64,000 bases of DNA from Pseudalkalibacillus decolorationis (GTDB lineage Bacteria; Bacillota; Bacilli; Bacillales; Fictibacillaceae). The stretch covers positions 72,652 through 136,651 of the forward strand of contig NZ_JANHJQ010000014.1 in assembly GCF_024609785.1 (NCBI RefSeq), read 5' to 3'. Of the stretch, positions 27,154-38,395 are shown piece after piece (position 1 is the stretch's first letter; each line of letters starts with the position of its first letter). The notes below the pieces were generated by a model, which was not told the DNA's origin, searched no databases, and saw only the letters and a program-made list of their open reading frames with translations. Position numbers and translations under genes: made by a program.

Positions 27154-29154
27154 CTACTCTCCATTCTGATAATTTTTCGCTTCATCGTACGTAAAAGTCC
27201 GTGAATTAAATTCTTGTTCATCGACGTAAACTACGTAACTCGCCTTTCCATTGTATGGGACAGTTAATGGGATCTCATACATTTTCGTTTCAGAGATTTC
27301 TTCTTCGACAATCGTTTTTTCGCCATTCACATCACTCGTGACTATTCGTACCTTTTTCGGTTTCTTTTCGTTCTTCTTATCTTTCTTTTTATCTTTGTTA
27401 TCCGGCTTTGTATCGTCATGATTTCCATCGTCTTCGACCGCAACCTCAACCATATCTTTGATCGTTATCGGTTCGGGCACTCCTTTTGACAGGGTAACAG
27501 TTATTTCATCTCCTGCATGAACAGCAGCCCCAGTAGCTGGTTCTGACTTTATTACCCCCCCAGCTTCAACTTCTTCGGAATATACACCCTCTTCAGCTTC
27601 TTTAATGGTTAGTCCATTTTGCTCAGCATACGCTTTTGCCTCATCTAAGGACATACCACTAAGATCGGCAAGCTCAAAGGATGGAGGTCCACTGCTCACG
27701 TACAATATGAGAACTTCTTCTCCAGGGACGATTTCTTCTCCTGGTTCTGGATACTGTTGCAAAATCGTACCCGCAGCTTCATCTTCACTTGCCTTTTCAG
27801 TATAGTCAACCTTTTTGAAAAGCTCATCAACATTGCTTCGCTCTATATCATCCTTTTCTTTACCAACATAGTTTTCTACTTCGAATTTTTCAGGTCCTGA
27901 ACTCACATATAAGGTGACTGAACTGTTTTCTTTCACAACATTTCCAGCCCTAGGATTCTGACGAATGACATTCTCTTCATCCACTTCAGCACTCGGTTGT
28001 TCTTCCTTCTTAACCTCAAGTCCAACATCAGTTAATTCTTCATAAGCTTTGGTATATGGCATGTTGGTTACGTCTGGTACGTTTACATCACTCGCTTGAA
28101 AAATTTTAGGTACGATTGTAACTGAAGCAATTCCTGCAAGTCCTAGTATTAAGAAAATAGTAAGTAAGATGGCAATCCAGTTTTTTTTCTTCTTTTTCTT
28201 TTCAGGCTTTTTTTTCTTTTCTTTCTTCTCATTAGCTGCTACAGGTTTTATTTGTTCATTCGGACTGCCGATTGGCGTAAGAACTTTTGTAGCTTCTTCA
28301 TCTTCCTCAACTGTTCGCTTATCTTCATTTATTCTTTCAGGATCAAAAACAGTCTGTAAATCCGACTCTAGTTCGTTTACATCGTTATAACGTTTGTTCG
28401 GATCTTTTGCCATCGCTTTCAAAATTATATTTTCAAGACTCTGTGGAATATCAGAGTTTAGAAGTTTAGGATCAGGAAAAGAGTCTTGTAAATGCTTTAG
28501 AGCCACGGATACTGCTGACTCTCCTGAAAAGGGCAGTCTTCCTGTAACCATTTCATAAAGCACAACCCCCATCGAATAAATATCGGATTTGCTGTTCGCA
28601 ATACCTCCACGGGCTTGTTCTGGGGAAAAGTAGTGTACACTTCCAAGAACTGAGTTGGTATGAGTAATCGTAGCTGCTGTAGCTGCAAGTGCTATACCGA
28701 AATCCGTCACTTTTACATTACCTTTTGGATCAATCAAGATGTTATGTGGCTTTATATCCCTGTGAACGATGTGATGTTCATGTGCGTGTTCAATAGCAGA
28801 TGATAATTGTTTCATAATCTCTACGGAACGCTCCGGTGATAACGGACCTTGATTTCTGATTATTTGTTTAAGAGTCTTTCCTTCCACATACTCCATAACG
28901 ATAAAATAGGTTCGGTCATCTTCACCAACATCGACTATACTAACGACATTTGGGTGGTTAAGACTCGTAGCTGATTCTGCTTCCCTATGAAACCTGCGAA
29001 TAAAGTCTTCATCTGTCGAATATTCAGATCGTAGTACTTTCACTGCTACTATACGATCGAGAATCAGATCTTCGGCTTTATAAACCACAGCCATTCCACC
29101 GTCACCGATAATTTCTAATATTTTGTATCGATCACTAATACGCCTGCCGATCAT
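27154..29154 (-). CDS. prkC: Serine/threonine protein kinase with PASTA repeats
   Basis: The 666-residue membrane kinase binds peptidoglycan fragments and triggers spore germination and stationary-phase responses. The kinase domain (residues about 10-270) shows GDGGMAVVYKA, K39 in VAVKV, HRDIKPHNIL and the DFG loop. A lysine-rich stretch leads to one membrane segment (WIAILLTIFLILGLAG, about residues 330-350), then three PASTA domains and an extra carboxy-terminal domain (about 580-666). It overlaps prpC by 4 bases, pairing kinase and phosphatase. Confidence 0.97.
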   Translation of the reverse strand: MIGRRISDRYKILEIIGDGGMAVVYKAEDLILDRIVAVKVLRSEYSTDEDFIRRFHREAESATSLNHPNVVSIVDVGEDDRTYFIVMEYVEGKTLKQIIRNQGPLSPERSVEIMKQLSSAIEHAHEHHIVHRDIKPHNILIDPKGNVKVTDFGIALAATAATITHTNSVLGSVHYFSPEQARGGIANSKSDIYSMGVVLYEMVTGRLPFSGESAVSVALKHLQDSFPDPKLLNSDIPQSLENIILKAMAKDPNKRYNDVNELESDLQTVFDPERINEDKRTVEEDEEATKVLTPIGSPNEQIKPVAANEKKEKKKKPEKKKKKKNWIAILLTIFLILGLAGIASVTIVPKIFQASDVNVPDVTNMPYTKAYEELTDVGLEVKKEEQPSAEVDEENVIRQNPRAGNVVKENSSVTLYVSSGPEKFEVENYVGKEKDDIERSNVDELFKKVDYTEKASEDEAAGTILQQYPEPGEEIVPGEEVLILYVSSGPPSFELADLSGMSLDEAKAYAEQNGLTIKEAEEGVYSEEVEAGGVIKSEPATGAAVHAGDEITVTLSKGVPEPITIKDMVEVAVEDDGNHDDTKPDNKDKKKDKKNEKKPKKVRIVTSDVNGEKTIVEEEISETKMYEIPLTVPYNGKASYVVYVDEQEFNSRTFTYDEAKNYQNGE

Positions 29155-29906
29155 GATGAACCACCTTCTTCATTAGCCCGTTTATTGTGAAGAATAACGG
29201 TCGTAATGTTATCCTCTCCACCTGCTTCATTTGCTAATGTTATGAGTTCATCACTCTTTTCTTTTAATGATTTACTGCCGCGGATGACATTTAGCATGGA
29301 ATTCGGGCTAACTTTATTGGAGAGGCCATCTGAGCAAATAAGCAGATAATCCCCAATGTTCCAGTCAAGCGTAAGTAAATCAATATCAACCGTGAGTTCA
29401 GTACCGATAGCCCTCATAATCACATGCTTCCGAGGATGATATTCTGCTTCTTCACTCGTGATTTGTCCAGACTTAACTAGTTCATTAACAAGCGTGTGGT
29501 CATCGGTTATCTGTTCAATTAAATCGCTACTGATTCGATAGCATCGACTGTCTCCAACGTGAGCCAACACGACCTTTTGTTCGTTTGCTCTTACAGCAAC
29601 AACGGTTGTCCCCATTCCCTGACAATCAGGATTATCTTTTGAATAGGAATAAATTTCACTGTTGGCATCTTGAATTAACCGTTGAAGTGCTTCCGATACG
29701 GTTGGGTGCTCTTCTATGTATGTATTGAACTTATTTGTTAGGAAATCAACTGCCATTTGACTAGCAACATCTCCGGCACGGGCTCCTCCCATACCATCTG
29801 CCACTAAAGCAAAGACATCAGAGGCAGAGATTTGAATCACTGCCCCGTTATCTTCATTATGAGGTCTAACCTTACCTTGATCTGTTTGAAAGAATGCGCT
29901 TAACAA
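29151..29906 (-). CDS. prpC: PP2C-type protein phosphatase PrpC
   Basis: The 251-residue metal-dependent phosphatase reverses PrkC phosphorylation. It has the PP2C motifs TDQGKVRPHNEDN, ADGMGGARAGDVAS, AHVGDSRCY, SDGLSNKV and GGEDNIT. I place the start at the TTG 29906 because the sequence MLSAFFQTDQGK then matches relatives and GAGGTGA stands 7 bases upstream, inside the end of rlmN; the longer frame from 29987 would overlap rlmN by 74 bases and add an unrelated peptide. Confidence 0.94.
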   Translation of the reverse strand: MLSAFFQTDQGKVRPHNEDNGAVIQISASDVFALVADGMGGARAGDVASQMAVDFLTNKFNTYIEEHPTVSEALQRLIQDANSEIYSYSKDNPDCQGMGTTVVAVRANEQKVVLAHVGDSRCYRISSDLIEQITDDHTLVNELVKSGQITSEEAEYHPRKHVIMRAIGTELTVDIDLLTLDWNIGDYLLICSDGLSNKVSPNSMLNVIRGSKSLKEKSDELITLANEAGGEDNITTVILHNKRANEEGGSS

Positions 29907-29913
29907 CCCTTCT

Positions 29914-30999
29914 TCACCTCGTTTCGTCCTTGCGCTCCTTAGCTCGAAGCTGACCACAAGCAGCATCGATGTCATGTCCTTGTTCACGTCGAATCGTTAC
30001 ATTGACACCAAGGTCTTTTAACGTGCGTTCAAACGTGAAGATCTGACTTTTAGGCGTTCGGACGTAATCTCTCTCTGGTACATAATTTACAGGAATTAAG
30101 TTGACATGGCATTTAATATCTTTAATTAACTCGGCAAGTTGTTCTGCGTGCTCAACCTGATCGTTAACACCACCAAATAGTCCATACTCAAAGGAAACAC
30201 GCCGACCTGTTTTACGAATGTAATAACGGATGGAGTCCATCAGATCATCTAGTGGATACATTCGATTTACAGGCATTAGACGACTTCGGATTTCTGTAGT
30301 TGGTGCATGTAAGGAAATCGCAAAATTAATTTGCATCCCTTCATCTGCGAAGTCATAAATTCTTGGCACAACACCACTTGTTGAAACGGTAATGTGACGG
30401 GCACCAATGTTTAATCCCTCATCATGGTTGATAATTCTTAGGAAAGAGACCAGATCATCATAATTATCAAATGGTTCTCCAATCCCCATAATAACAACAG
30501 AACTAACCCGTTCATCCGTTTCATCGAGTGCTCTTTGTACTTCTAAAACTTGAGCAACAATTTCCCCTGCTTTAAGGTTCCTTTTTAAACCACCAAGGGT
30601 CGAGGCACAAAACGTGCATCCAAGTCTACAGCCGACCTGTGTTGTTACACATACGCTGTTTCCATATTCGTGGCGCATAAGCACGGTTTCAATCGAATAA
30701 CCGTCCTCAAGCTCATATAAAAATTTGATTGTTCCATCCTTTGATTCTTGGCGAACGACTTGTTTAAGAGGCGTAATCGCATACGTTTCTTCAAGCTTTT
30801 GTCGTAGGCTTTTTGAAAGGTTCGTCATATCTGAAAAAGTCGAAGCTCTTTTCTGATAAAGCCACTCATAAATTTGCTTAGCACGGAAACTCGGTTCTCC
30901 TTCTTGCTTTAACCAATCCTCTAAATCCTTATATTGTAAGGAAAAGATAGATGCACGTACATCTGGATTGGTTTGTTTTTCTGTTAATGGTTTTAACAT
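29914..30999 (-). CDS. rlmN: 23S rRNA (adenine-2503-C2)-methyltransferase RlmN
   Basis: The 361-residue radical-SAM enzyme methylates A2503 of 23S rRNA and A37 of some tRNAs. The iron-sulfur motif is [12 protein letters not shown] (C-x3-C-x2-C), followed by [11 protein letters not shown]; the methyl-carrying cysteine near the end is in [12 protein letters not shown]. It overlaps the rsmB stop by 7 bases. Confidence 0.97.
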   Translation of the reverse strand: MLKPLTEKQTNPDVRASIFSLQYKDLEDWLKQEGEPSFRAKQIYEWLYQKRASTFSDMTNLSKSLRQKLEETYAITPLKQVVRQESKDGTIKFLYELEDGYSIETVLMRHEYGNSVCVTTQVGCRLGCTFCASTLGGLKRNLKAGEIVAQVLEVQRALDETDERVSSVVIMGIGEPFDNYDDLVSFLRIINHDEGLNIGARHITVSTSGVVPRIYDFADEGMQINFAISLHAPTTEIRSRLMPVNRMYPLDDLMDSIRYYIRKTGRRVSFEYGLFGGVNDQVEHAEQLAELIKDIKCHVNLIPVNYVPERDYVRTPKSQIFTFERTLKDLGVNVTIRREQGHDIDAACGQLRAKERKDETR

Positions 31000-32363
31000 T
31001 TCGTTTCACCGCCTTTTCTAGAAGTTTTTCTTATGCATGCCATGTAAAAGCCATCGCTGTTAAAGTGATGCGGCAATAACTGGAGATCACTTTTTGTATC
31101 ATTTATATAAGGTTGTACCTCTTTAGGCATTCGCTCATAAAAGGATGTATCCCATTCAAATTCAGGGTGGTTTCCAAGTAACCGCTCAATTTGATGGCGG
31201 TTTTCCTTTTCCTCTATTGTACATGTACTATAGACCAACAATCCACCTGGTTTTAATAATCGTGTTATTGATTCAAGTAATTCCGCCTGTACAATCTGAA
31301 TCCGTTCAATATCTTCCGGGGTTTTTGTCCACTTAATGTCCGGCTTTCGGCGGATTACACCAAGACCTGTACAGGGAGCATCTAGTAAAATGCGATCAAA
31401 TGACGCTGCTTCCATTAACTGCGCAGCATTTCGAGTATCCATTGCTACAGTTTCAATATTCGTGAGTTTTAAACGTTCCATTTGATCTTCAATCAACTTC
31501 ACTTTATGCGGATGAAGATCGATCGCAATGATTTCTCCTTGGTTTTCCATACGCTCCGAAAGATGAGTTGTCTTTCCGCCAGGTGCGGCACAAGCATCGA
31601 GGATACGCTCCCCTGGTTTAGGATCCATTGCTAATCCAACGAGCATTGAGCTTTCATCCTGAATGGTTACTTTACCTGATTGGTACGTTTCGGTGCTAGG
31701 AAGCTGTCCAGACACCACTCGGATACCTGAATGAGAAAGTGGTGCTCTTTCAGTGATAACAGCTTCATCGTTCAGGTTATCAATTACACTTTCAACAGTG
31801 CTTTGTATCAGGTTCACCCTTGCTGTAACAGATGGTGGCTGTAAGTTGACTTCACATATTTCTCGGGTAGTATGTTCACCGAATTGTTCGGTCCACCGGT
31901 TTATAATCCACTCAGGATGACTGTAGAGGATTGCATACCGTTTTGACTTTTCGGAGATTGAATCCGTCGAAGGTACGCCATTCCTTTGTACATTACGAAG
32001 GACACCGTTAACAAATCCAACGATTCCCTTGTGCCCTCTTTTTTTGGCAATATCGACTGCCTCGTTAATAATTGCATGATCAGGGACACGATCTAAATAA
32101 ACCATTTGATATACAGATAACCTTAGTAGGACAAGAACCCAACTTTCGAGTTTTTCCAAGGGCTTTTTAATAAAGGGGATTAAGTAAAAATCAAGTGTGT
32201 TTTTTCTTTGGATTGTTCCATAAACAATTTCGGTTAACAATCCTGTGTCTTTCCCGGAAAGGTTATTTTTCTGGATCGACTTATTTAATAAAAGGTTGCT
32301 ATAAGCTTGAGAACGTTCAATTTGCAGTAAAATATCTGTAGCTACTTCACGAAGATTTTTCAT
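30993..32363 (-). CDS. rsmB: 16S rRNA (cytosine-967-C5)-methyltransferase RsmB
   Basis: The 456-residue protein joins an amino-terminal NusB-like RNA-binding domain (about residues 1-130) to a SAM methyltransferase domain with [29 protein letters not shown] and [10 protein letters not shown], where the two cysteines carry catalysis. The ATG at 32363 has AGGTGA 6 bases upstream and overlaps the fmt end by 17 bases. Confidence 0.96.
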   Translation of the reverse strand: MKNLREVATDILLQIERSQAYSNLLLNKSIQKNNLSGKDTGLLTEIVYGTIQRKNTLDFYLIPFIKKPLEKLESWVLVLLRLSVYQMVYLDRVPDHAIINEAVDIAKKRGHKGIVGFVNGVLRNVQRNGVPSTDSISEKSKRYAILYSHPEWIINRWTEQFGEHTTREICEVNLQPPSVTARVNLIQSTVESVIDNLNDEAVITERAPLSHSGIRVVSGQLPSTETYQSGKVTIQDESSMLVGLAMDPKPGERILDACAAPGGKTTHLSERMENQGEIIAIDLHPHKVKLIEDQMERLKLTNIETVAMDTRNAAQLMEAASFDRILLDAPCTGLGVIRRKPDIKWTKTPEDIERIQIVQAELLESITRLLKPGGLLVYSTCTIEEKENRHQIERLLGNHPEFEWDTSFYERMPKEVQPYINDTKSDLQLLPHHFNSDGFYMACIRKTSRKGGETKC

Positions 32364-33294
32364 TTTGCTCACCTAGCTTCATCCCTTTATTTAATTGTGC
32401 CCCGGCTAAATATTGATTAGCCTGCATGCGTTTTTTCCCTGCAGGTTGAAGCTCAGTGATTCGAATCGCTGTTTCATTTCCGGTTGTAATAATAAGTCCT
32501 TTATCATCAAAATCAATGATTGTTCCTGATTTGTTCTCACCTTTTCTAAGAACCTTTTCTCCCCACCAAACCTTCAATTGTTTCCCGTTTAAGCTTGTAT
32601 AGGCGACAGGCCAAGGATGCAAACCACGAATTTGGTTATAAATTTGTTCTCCATCCTGGCTCCAATCAATCTCTTCCATGTCCCTTGAGATATTCGGGGC
32701 ATAGGTGACCTCTTCTTCATTCTGTCGTGTAGGTTGAACCGAGTTAGACACAAGCTTCGGAATCGTTTCCGATAAAAGGTTTGCGCCTGCTTCACTTAGC
32801 TTATCGTGTAGTGTACCGACGTGATCCTGCTCTGTGATCGGCACCCGTACTTGACTTAGCATATCTCCAGCATCCAGCTGCTCAACCATATACATGATCG
32901 TCACACCTGATTCTCTTTGTCCATCGATGATCGATTTATGAATGGGGGCCCCTCCCCGGTATTTAGGAAGCAAGGAGGCATGTACATTAATACACCCTAA
33001 TCTTGGACTGGACAGCAGTTCACCTGGTAATATTTGGCCATACGCTGCTGTCACGATTAAATCTGGCTGGTAGGAAATAATATCCGCAAAATCCGTTTTT
33101 ACCCGTTTGGGCTGCAGAACAGGGATATTATGTCTTAATGCTTCTACCTTAACAGGTGTAGGAGTGATCACTCGTTTCCGACCTACTGGCTTATCAGGTT
33201 GAGTGACGACTGCAACTATATCATAACCATCTTGTATTAACTTTTGCAAAACGGGAACAGAAAAGTCTGGCGTTCCCATAAATACAACCTTCAT
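32347..33294 (-). CDS. fmt: Methionyl-tRNA formyltransferase
   Basis: The 315-residue enzyme formylates initiator Met-tRNA. It starts [16 protein letters not shown], has the formyltransferase motif [16 protein letters not shown] and a carboxy-terminal tRNA-binding domain. The start used has AGGTG 6 bases before it; a GTG three codons earlier is the alternative. In many bacilli def lies between priA and fmt; here only 27 bases separate them. Confidence 0.97.
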   Translation of the reverse strand: MKVVFMGTPDFSVPVLQKLIQDGYDIVAVVTQPDKPVGRKRVITPTPVKVEALRHNIPVLQPKRVKTDFADIISYQPDLIVTAAYGQILPGELLSSPRLGCINVHASLLPKYRGGAPIHKSIIDGQRESGVTIMYMVEQLDAGDMLSQVRVPITEQDHVGTLHDKLSEAGANLLSETIPKLVSNSVQPTRQNEEEVTYAPNISRDMEEIDWSQDGEQIYNQIRGLHPWPVAYTSLNGKQLKVWWGEKVLRKGENKSGTIIDFDDKGLIITTGNETAIRITELQPAGKKRMQANQYLAGAQLNKGMKLGEQNEKSS

Positions 33295-33321
33295 TATTAT
33301 CACCTATCTTTAAAACACGCT

Positions 33322-35742
33322 CTACATGATCGTTTGCGGATGCATATCAACATTGATCATAAGACTGTTTTTTTGTTTATCCTTCTTGTAATGAACCAGT
33401 ATTTCATGCAGCACACGTCTTAGGTTGGGCTCATTTTTGTATTTTATCATGCATTGGTATCGATATCTATCTTTCACACGTGGGATTGGGGAAGCAACAG
33501 GTCCAAGAATAACTGCCTGGTCCGTTAATATCTCTTTAAGCTGGTGTGATATCTTCTCGCAAACATCAACAACCTCCATTAATTCTTCATGAGATACAGT
33601 AATTAACGCCAAATAATAAAAAGGCGGATATTGATGTAACTTACGAATCTTCATTTCCCGAGCATAGAATGGTAAGAATTCATGAGTTTGTGCGAGTTCA
33701 ATACTATAGTGTTCGGGTGAATAAGTTTGTATGATAACTTCACCCTCAAGTTCATGCCTGCCTGCTCTGCCGCCTACCTGAGTCAATAATTGAAACGTTC
33801 TTTCAGACGCTCTAAAGTCTGGTAAGTGCAACATTGAGTCAGCCGCTAATACCCCTACTAATGTAACATTAGGAAAATCAAGCCCTTTTGCAATCATTTG
33901 TGTCCCAAGCAATATATCTGCTTTTTGTTCACCGAATGTATTAAGGAGCTTTTCATGCATACCCTTTCTACTCGTCGTATCGACATCCATTCGGATAATG
34001 GAGGCTTCTGGCATCAACTTATTTAATTCTTCTTCGACCTTCTGTGTACCAGTACCAAAGAATCGAATATGTTCAGATGAGCATTCAGGACATGAAGGTG
34101 GAAGGTTTTCCTCATGACCACAATAATGACACTTTAATTGTCTGTTTCGCTTATGGTACGTAAGAGAAATATCACAGTGCGGGCATTGGGCTACATACCC
34201 ACAATCACGGCAGTTGATAAATGTCGAGTAGCCTCTTCGGTTCAGAAGAAGGACGCTTTGTTCCCTTCGCTCAACTCTATCCTTCAAAGCATTAAATAAC
34301 GCTTCTGAAAATAATGACCGATTACCTGTGCGCATTTCTTCCCTCATGTCGATGATTTCTGTTTTCGGAAGAGACCTTTGATTAACACGTTCTTCAAGGC
34401 TTGTTAACTGATACACTCCTTTTTGTGCACGTGCATATGTTTCTAAGGTGGGCGTTGCACTACCCAAAATCACCGGGCATCGATGGTACTCTCCTCTATA
34501 GATCGCTACATCCCTGGCATGATACCTTGGATTTTCTTCTTGCTTATAACTTGATTCGTGCTCCTCGTCAATGATGATGACTCCAAGATTTTGGAATGGC
34601 GCAAAAATTGCTGACCTCGCACCGACGACTATCTTAGATTCATTTCGATGGATCTTTCGCCACTCATCATATTTTTCACCTTTCGAGAGACCACTGTGCA
34701 GCACAGCTACTTTTGATCCGAATCTCCCTTTAAAACGTTGTACCATTTGAGGGGTTAGTGATATCTCAGGTACAAGCATAATCGCTTCTTTCCCTTTGTT
34801 AAGTACATTTTCGATTGTCTGCAAATAAATTTCCGTTTTTCCACTTCCGGTTACACCATGGATCAGGAAGGTATTGTGGACTTTATTCTCAATTGTTTCA
34901 ATGATCGGTTCGATAACACTAGCTTGTTCACTTGTTAGATCTAAGGCTGACGTTCGTTCAAAATGCCGATTTTCATATGGGTCTCTATACACTTCCCTTT
35001 CAACCTGTTCGATCCAACCTTTCTCCAGTATACTTTTGATCGTCGCCCTTGAAGCATTTGTTGCTTCCATCAGTTCAACTAATGCGATGTCGTCTTTATT
35101 CATATCACTTAAATAAGTGAGTACAACAGCCTGCTTAGGAGCTCGTTCCTTGATTTCATTTCGATATTGTACGATTTCTTCCCTTGATGAATTGCGTACA
35201 ATAACTTTTTGTTTTTTCTTTTTTCCTTTGGACTTCACATGGTAATCGGCTACTAGAAGTCCTTCATCCATTGCCTGTTGTACAAATCGTACGACCTTTA
35301 GATCCAATTTTATTAGTTCTTCCCACGCTAATTGACCCGTATCCTGAAACAAGTGAATAATCTCCTGGGGTAATTGAGAGCTCTTCGTCTCGTCTAAGAG
35401 TTGTACATGCTTTGTATAGCTCATCTTCATAGCAGCAGGTAACATCGATTGATAGGCCGAATGCAGAAAGCATAGAGTCGATTCTGCTAACCATTTTCCA
35501 AGTTTCAGTAATTCTCCGTTAAGGACAGGTGATAGGTCGACAACATCCACGATTGGCTTTACACGTTTCAGTTCTGTATCTTCTTTCACGGCTACAACAA
35601 ACCCTGTAATTTTCCTTGGCCCAAACGGAACAATAACCCGAATCCCTAGAACGATTAGACCGTGTAATCGATCAGGCACAACATAATCGAATGCACGGTC
35701 GGTTCCCATTGCTGGAACATCGACGATTACTTCAGCAATCAT
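33322..35742 (-). CDS. priA: Primosomal replication protein PriA
   Basis: The 806-residue helicase restarts replication forks. An amino-terminal 3'-end binding domain (GFVVAVKEDTELK) is followed by GVTGSGKTEIYL (Walker A, about residue 295), DEEHESSYKQEE (motif II), a zinc domain with CRDCGYVAQCPHC and CHYCGHEE-LPPSCPEC, and VGGRAGR near the end. Its start overlaps the coaBC stop by 4 bases. Confidence 0.97.
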   Translation of the reverse strand: MIAEVIVDVPAMGTDRAFDYVVPDRLHGLIVLGIRVIVPFGPRKITGFVVAVKEDTELKRVKPIVDVVDLSPVLNGELLKLGKWLAESTLCFLHSAYQSMLPAAMKMSYTKHVQLLDETKSSQLPQEIIHLFQDTGQLAWEELIKLDLKVVRFVQQAMDEGLLVADYHVKSKGKKKKQKVIVRNSSREEIVQYRNEIKERAPKQAVVLTYLSDMNKDDIALVELMEATNASRATIKSILEKGWIEQVEREVYRDPYENRHFERTSALDLTSEQASVIEPIIETIENKVHNTFLIHGVTGSGKTEIYLQTIENVLNKGKEAIMLVPEISLTPQMVQRFKGRFGSKVAVLHSGLSKGEKYDEWRKIHRNESKIVVGARSAIFAPFQNLGVIIIDEEHESSYKQEENPRYHARDVAIYRGEYHRCPVILGSATPTLETYARAQKGVYQLTSLEERVNQRSLPKTEIIDMREEMRTGNRSLFSEALFNALKDRVERREQSVLLLNRRGYSTFINCRDCGYVAQCPHCDISLTYHKRNRQLKCHYCGHEENLPPSCPECSSEHIRFFGTGTQKVEEELNKLMPEASIIRMDVDTTSRKGMHEKLLNTFGEQKADILLGTQMIAKGLDFPNVTLVGVLAADSMLHLPDFRASERTFQLLTQVGGRAGRHELEGEVIIQTYSPEHYSIELAQTHEFLPFYAREMKIRKLHQYPPFYYLALITVSHEELMEVVDVCEKISHQLKEILTDQAVILGPVASPIPRVKDRYRYQCMIKYKNEPNLRRVLHEILVHYKKDKQKNSLMINVDMHPQTIM

Positions 35743-36953
35743 TTCTCTGTTTTACCTTTTGTATAACGAGTTATTTCAGCGAACACAAGCTTAGCAATCT
35801 CCTTTTTGGAAACCAATTCACTTTCTATTCGATGTCCATCCTTTCCATAGATCACTACTTTGTTTGTATCTCCGTCAAAACCAGAACCTTGCTCACTGAC
35901 ATTATTGGCAACTACGATATCAAGATTTTTCCGTTCAAGTTTTTCCTTCGCATATTTTTCAACGTCATTCGTCTCTGCTGCAAAACCAACCAAAACCTGA
36001 TGTTGTTTTTGCTTACCAAGCTCTTGTAAAATGTCCTGCGTCCGTTCCATTTCAATTGAAAGCGTAGTGTCCTTTTTCTTAAGCTTCTGCGTGAAAACCT
36101 CTTTCGGTTGGTAGTCAGCTACTGCAGCAGATTTAATGACAACATCTGAACTTTCATATTGCTTCATGACCACATGAAACATTTCTTTCGCACTGGTAAT
36201 CCGTACGACTTCAACGCCGAAAGGATCGGGTAAGGCGGTAGGCCCACTGATGAGCGTCACCCTTGCACCTAAAGACTGTGCCACCTCAGCCAGGGCATAC
36301 CCCATTTTCCCTGAAGATCGATTCGTAAAAAATCGAACAGGATCTACCTTTTCCCGGGTAGGACCTGCTGTAATCAAAATGTGTTGTCCAGTTAGTGGTT
36401 GTTTGGATTTTTCAATGAAATATTGATTAACTGCACGAATAATTTCTTCAGGTTCCGCTAATCTCCCTTTACCTACATAACCACAAGCCAAAAGTCCTTC
36501 ACCAGGTTCAATGAATCGATAACCATAGATTGCTAACCGCTCCATATTTGCTTTCACAGATGGGTGTTCAAACATATGTACGTTCATTGCTGGTGCAACC
36601 ATAACAGGAGCCGTTGTTGCTAGTAATGTAGTGGATATCATGTCATCGGCAAGGCCATTCGCTATCTTACCTATCATATTTGCTGTTGCAGGTGCAATTA
36701 AGACGATGTCTGCCCAATCTGCTAGATCAATATGAGCTACACCTGATGGATCCTTTTCATCGAATGTGTCATTGTACACTGGATTCCTTGAAAGGGTCTG
36801 GAACGTAAGTGGAGTAACGAACTTCATCGCCGACTCGGTCATCATCACTTTAACGTTATATCCCCTTTGACTTAGTTGACTTGTTAACGATGCTGCTTTA
36901 AAGACCGCAATCCCACCAGTCACACATAATAATACATTTTTCTTATTCGCCAT
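35739..36953 (-). CDS. coaBC: Bifunctional phosphopantothenoylcysteine decarboxylase/synthetase
   Basis: The 404-residue enzyme carries out two steps of coenzyme A synthesis. The amino-terminal flavin-dependent CoaC half shows GVAHIDLADWAD (active-site His), PAMNVHMFEHP and LLACGYVGKGRL (active-site Cys); the carboxy-terminal CoaB half shows ITAGPTREKVDPVRFFTNRSSGKMG and VGFAAET. It follows a terminator, so it may start a new unit with priA, fmt and rsmB. Confidence 0.97.
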   Translation of the reverse strand: MANKKNVLLCVTGGIAVFKAASLTSQLSQRGYNVKVMMTESAMKFVTPLTFQTLSRNPVYNDTFDEKDPSGVAHIDLADWADIVLIAPATANMIGKIANGLADDMISTTLLATTAPVMVAPAMNVHMFEHPSVKANMERLAIYGYRFIEPGEGLLACGYVGKGRLAEPEEIIRAVNQYFIEKSKQPLTGQHILITAGPTREKVDPVRFFTNRSSGKMGYALAEVAQSLGARVTLISGPTALPDPFGVEVVRITSAKEMFHVVMKQYESSDVVIKSAAVADYQPKEVFTQKLKKKDTTLSIEMERTQDILQELGKQKQHQVLVGFAAETNDVEKYAKEKLERKNLDIVVANNVSEQGSGFDGDTNKVVIYGKDGHRIESELVSKKEIAKLVFAEITRYTKGKTEK

Positions 36954-37025
36954 CTTGAACCATCCTTCTTCAATTGGTTTACATAAGATTATTATCGTAA
37001 TTACACATGTACTTTCTTAACGTAG

Positions 37026-37052
37026 AAAAAAGGCCCAACTCAAAATGGGCCG
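37026..37052 (-). terminator. Intrinsic terminator between rpoZ and coaBC
   Basis: Minus strand: GGCCCATTTTGAGTTGGGCC followed by TTTTTTC, a 7-base-pair stem with a T tract. It separates remA-gmk-rpoZ from coaBC. The rest of the 36954-37171 interval holds no gene that I can see. Confidence 0.8.
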
Positions 37053-37171
37053 GCTCACTCCAAGAATGGAGATGCCTGACACCTGTTTCTTGAGTCAGCC
37101 CCGTACTATAGCTTAAATATAACAGATTGGAGTTATTTTATCGGCAGATACGTTTCTGATAACTATAAATT

Positions 37172-37372
37172 CTACTCTGTTACTGTTTTATAGCTGAGTT
37201 TACCGTTGTTGATTTCTTCTAATGCGATCCCGACACTTTTATGTGACTTTGGGTTATCAATGTTGACTTGATTCGATTGTTGAATTACTCTTGCACGTTT
37301 AGCTGAAACGGTTACAAGTGTATATTTTGAATTTAACTTCTCCATCAATGAGTCAATCGAAGGATATAACAT
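37172..37372 (-). CDS. rpoZ: RNA polymerase omega subunit
   Basis: The 66-residue protein starts [28 protein letters not shown] and contains [15 protein letters not shown], as in Gram-positive omega subunits, which help fold the beta-prime subunit. It begins directly at the gmk stop codon, the conserved gmk-rpoZ arrangement. Confidence 0.95.
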   Translation of the reverse strand: MLYPSIDSLMEKLNSKYTLVTVSAKRARVIQQSNQVNIDNPKSHKSVGIALEEINNGKLSYKTVTE

Positions 37373-37987
37373 TTATTCAACCTCCAATAATCTTAAGTAT
37401 TGTTTTTTTATTCGGTCTTTCTTACAATGTTCAGCTATTGCGATTGATTTTATTCGATCGCATGCTAATTGTATTTCATCATTCTCGACAACATAATCAT
37501 AATGATCCATCATTTCTAGCTCTTCCTTCGCGACAGACATCCGATTTTCAATTAAATCGTTCGTCTCTGTTCCTCTTCCGACAATCCGGTTTCTTAATTC
37601 ATCGAGGCTTGGTGGTACTAGGAAAATGAATACACCCTCTGGTAAAAGCTTACGTACCTGCATCGCACCTTGAACTTCGATTTCAAGTAGTACATCATTA
37701 CCCGATTGAAGAGTCTCCTCCACATACTTTAATGGAGTACCATAATAATTCCCTACATATTCAGCCCATTCTAGAAGCTGATTTTGTTCAATCATTGTTT
37801 CAAATTCTTCTTTTCGTGTAAAAAAATAATCTACACCATCCCGTTCACCCTCCCGAGGTTGACGCGTCGTTACAGAGATTGAATATTCTAATCCATTCCA
37901 CTGTTGACGTAATGCACGATTTACAGTACCTTTTCCAACCCCAGACGGACCAGATAATACGAACAGGATTCCTCTTTCTTTTTTCAT
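37373..37987 (-). CDS. gmk: Guanylate kinase
   Basis: The 204-residue enzyme phosphorylates GMP to GDP with ATP. It has the P-loop [11 protein letters not shown] (residues 12-22), the GMP-binding [19 protein letters not shown], and [12 protein letters not shown]. It follows remA after 27 bases. Confidence 0.98.
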   Translation of the reverse strand: MKKERGILFVLSGPSGVGKGTVNRALRQQWNGLEYSISVTTRQPREGERDGVDYFFTRKEEFETMIEQNQLLEWAEYVGNYYGTPLKYVEETLQSGNDVLLEIEVQGAMQVRKLLPEGVFIFLVPPSLDELRNRIVGRGTETNDLIENRMSVAKEELEMMDHYDYVVENDEIQLACDRIKSIAIAEHCKKDRIKKQYLRLLEVE

Positions 37988-38014
37988 GATTATATCAACA
38001 CCTCAGTTACCCTT

Positions 38015-38275
38015 CTATTCTTCTGTCAAATCCTCTTTATTTAGCAATCTTTGTGCAACAGTTTCCGGCTGAACAGCAGATAAGATGACATGGTCACTAT
38101 CTGTGATAATCACCGCTCTTGTCCTTCTACCATATGTTGCATCGATTAATTTGTGTTGAGTCCTTGAGTCTGTAATAATCCGTTTAATAGGGGCCGATTC
38201 AGGGCTGACGATTGATATAATTCTATTTGCTGAAACAATGTTTCCAAATCCTATATTAATTAATTTTATGTTCAT
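38015..38275 (-). CDS. remA: Extracellular matrix regulator RemA (DUF370)
   Basis: The 86-residue DNA-binding protein activates biofilm matrix operons in B. subtilis and osmoprotection genes. It reads [20 protein letters not shown] and [32 protein letters not shown], nearly the same as RemA. The start is fixed by AGGAGGTAGAA; an ATG 24 codons upstream adds an unrelated peptide and is rejected. Order yicC-remA-gmk-rpoZ is conserved. Confidence 0.96.
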   Translation of the reverse strand: MNIKLINIGFGNIVSANRIISIVSPESAPIKRIITDSRTQHKLIDATYGRRTRAVIITDSDHVILSAVQPETVAQRLLNKEDLTEE

Positions 38276-38395
38276 TTCTACCTCCTGCATTACATACCTA
38301 GCGTTACCAACTTTTATATTGTTCAACCCTAAAAAGTACGTGTTCAAAAATTGGGACGTTTACTGATATGAGGACTACATCCTCAAGCAGTCTGT

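Noticed and set aside
29907-29987. 27-codon extension of prpC from an upstream ATG
   Set aside because: It overlaps rlmN out of frame and encodes an unrelated peptide; a TTG with a good ribosome binding site fits PP2C relatives.
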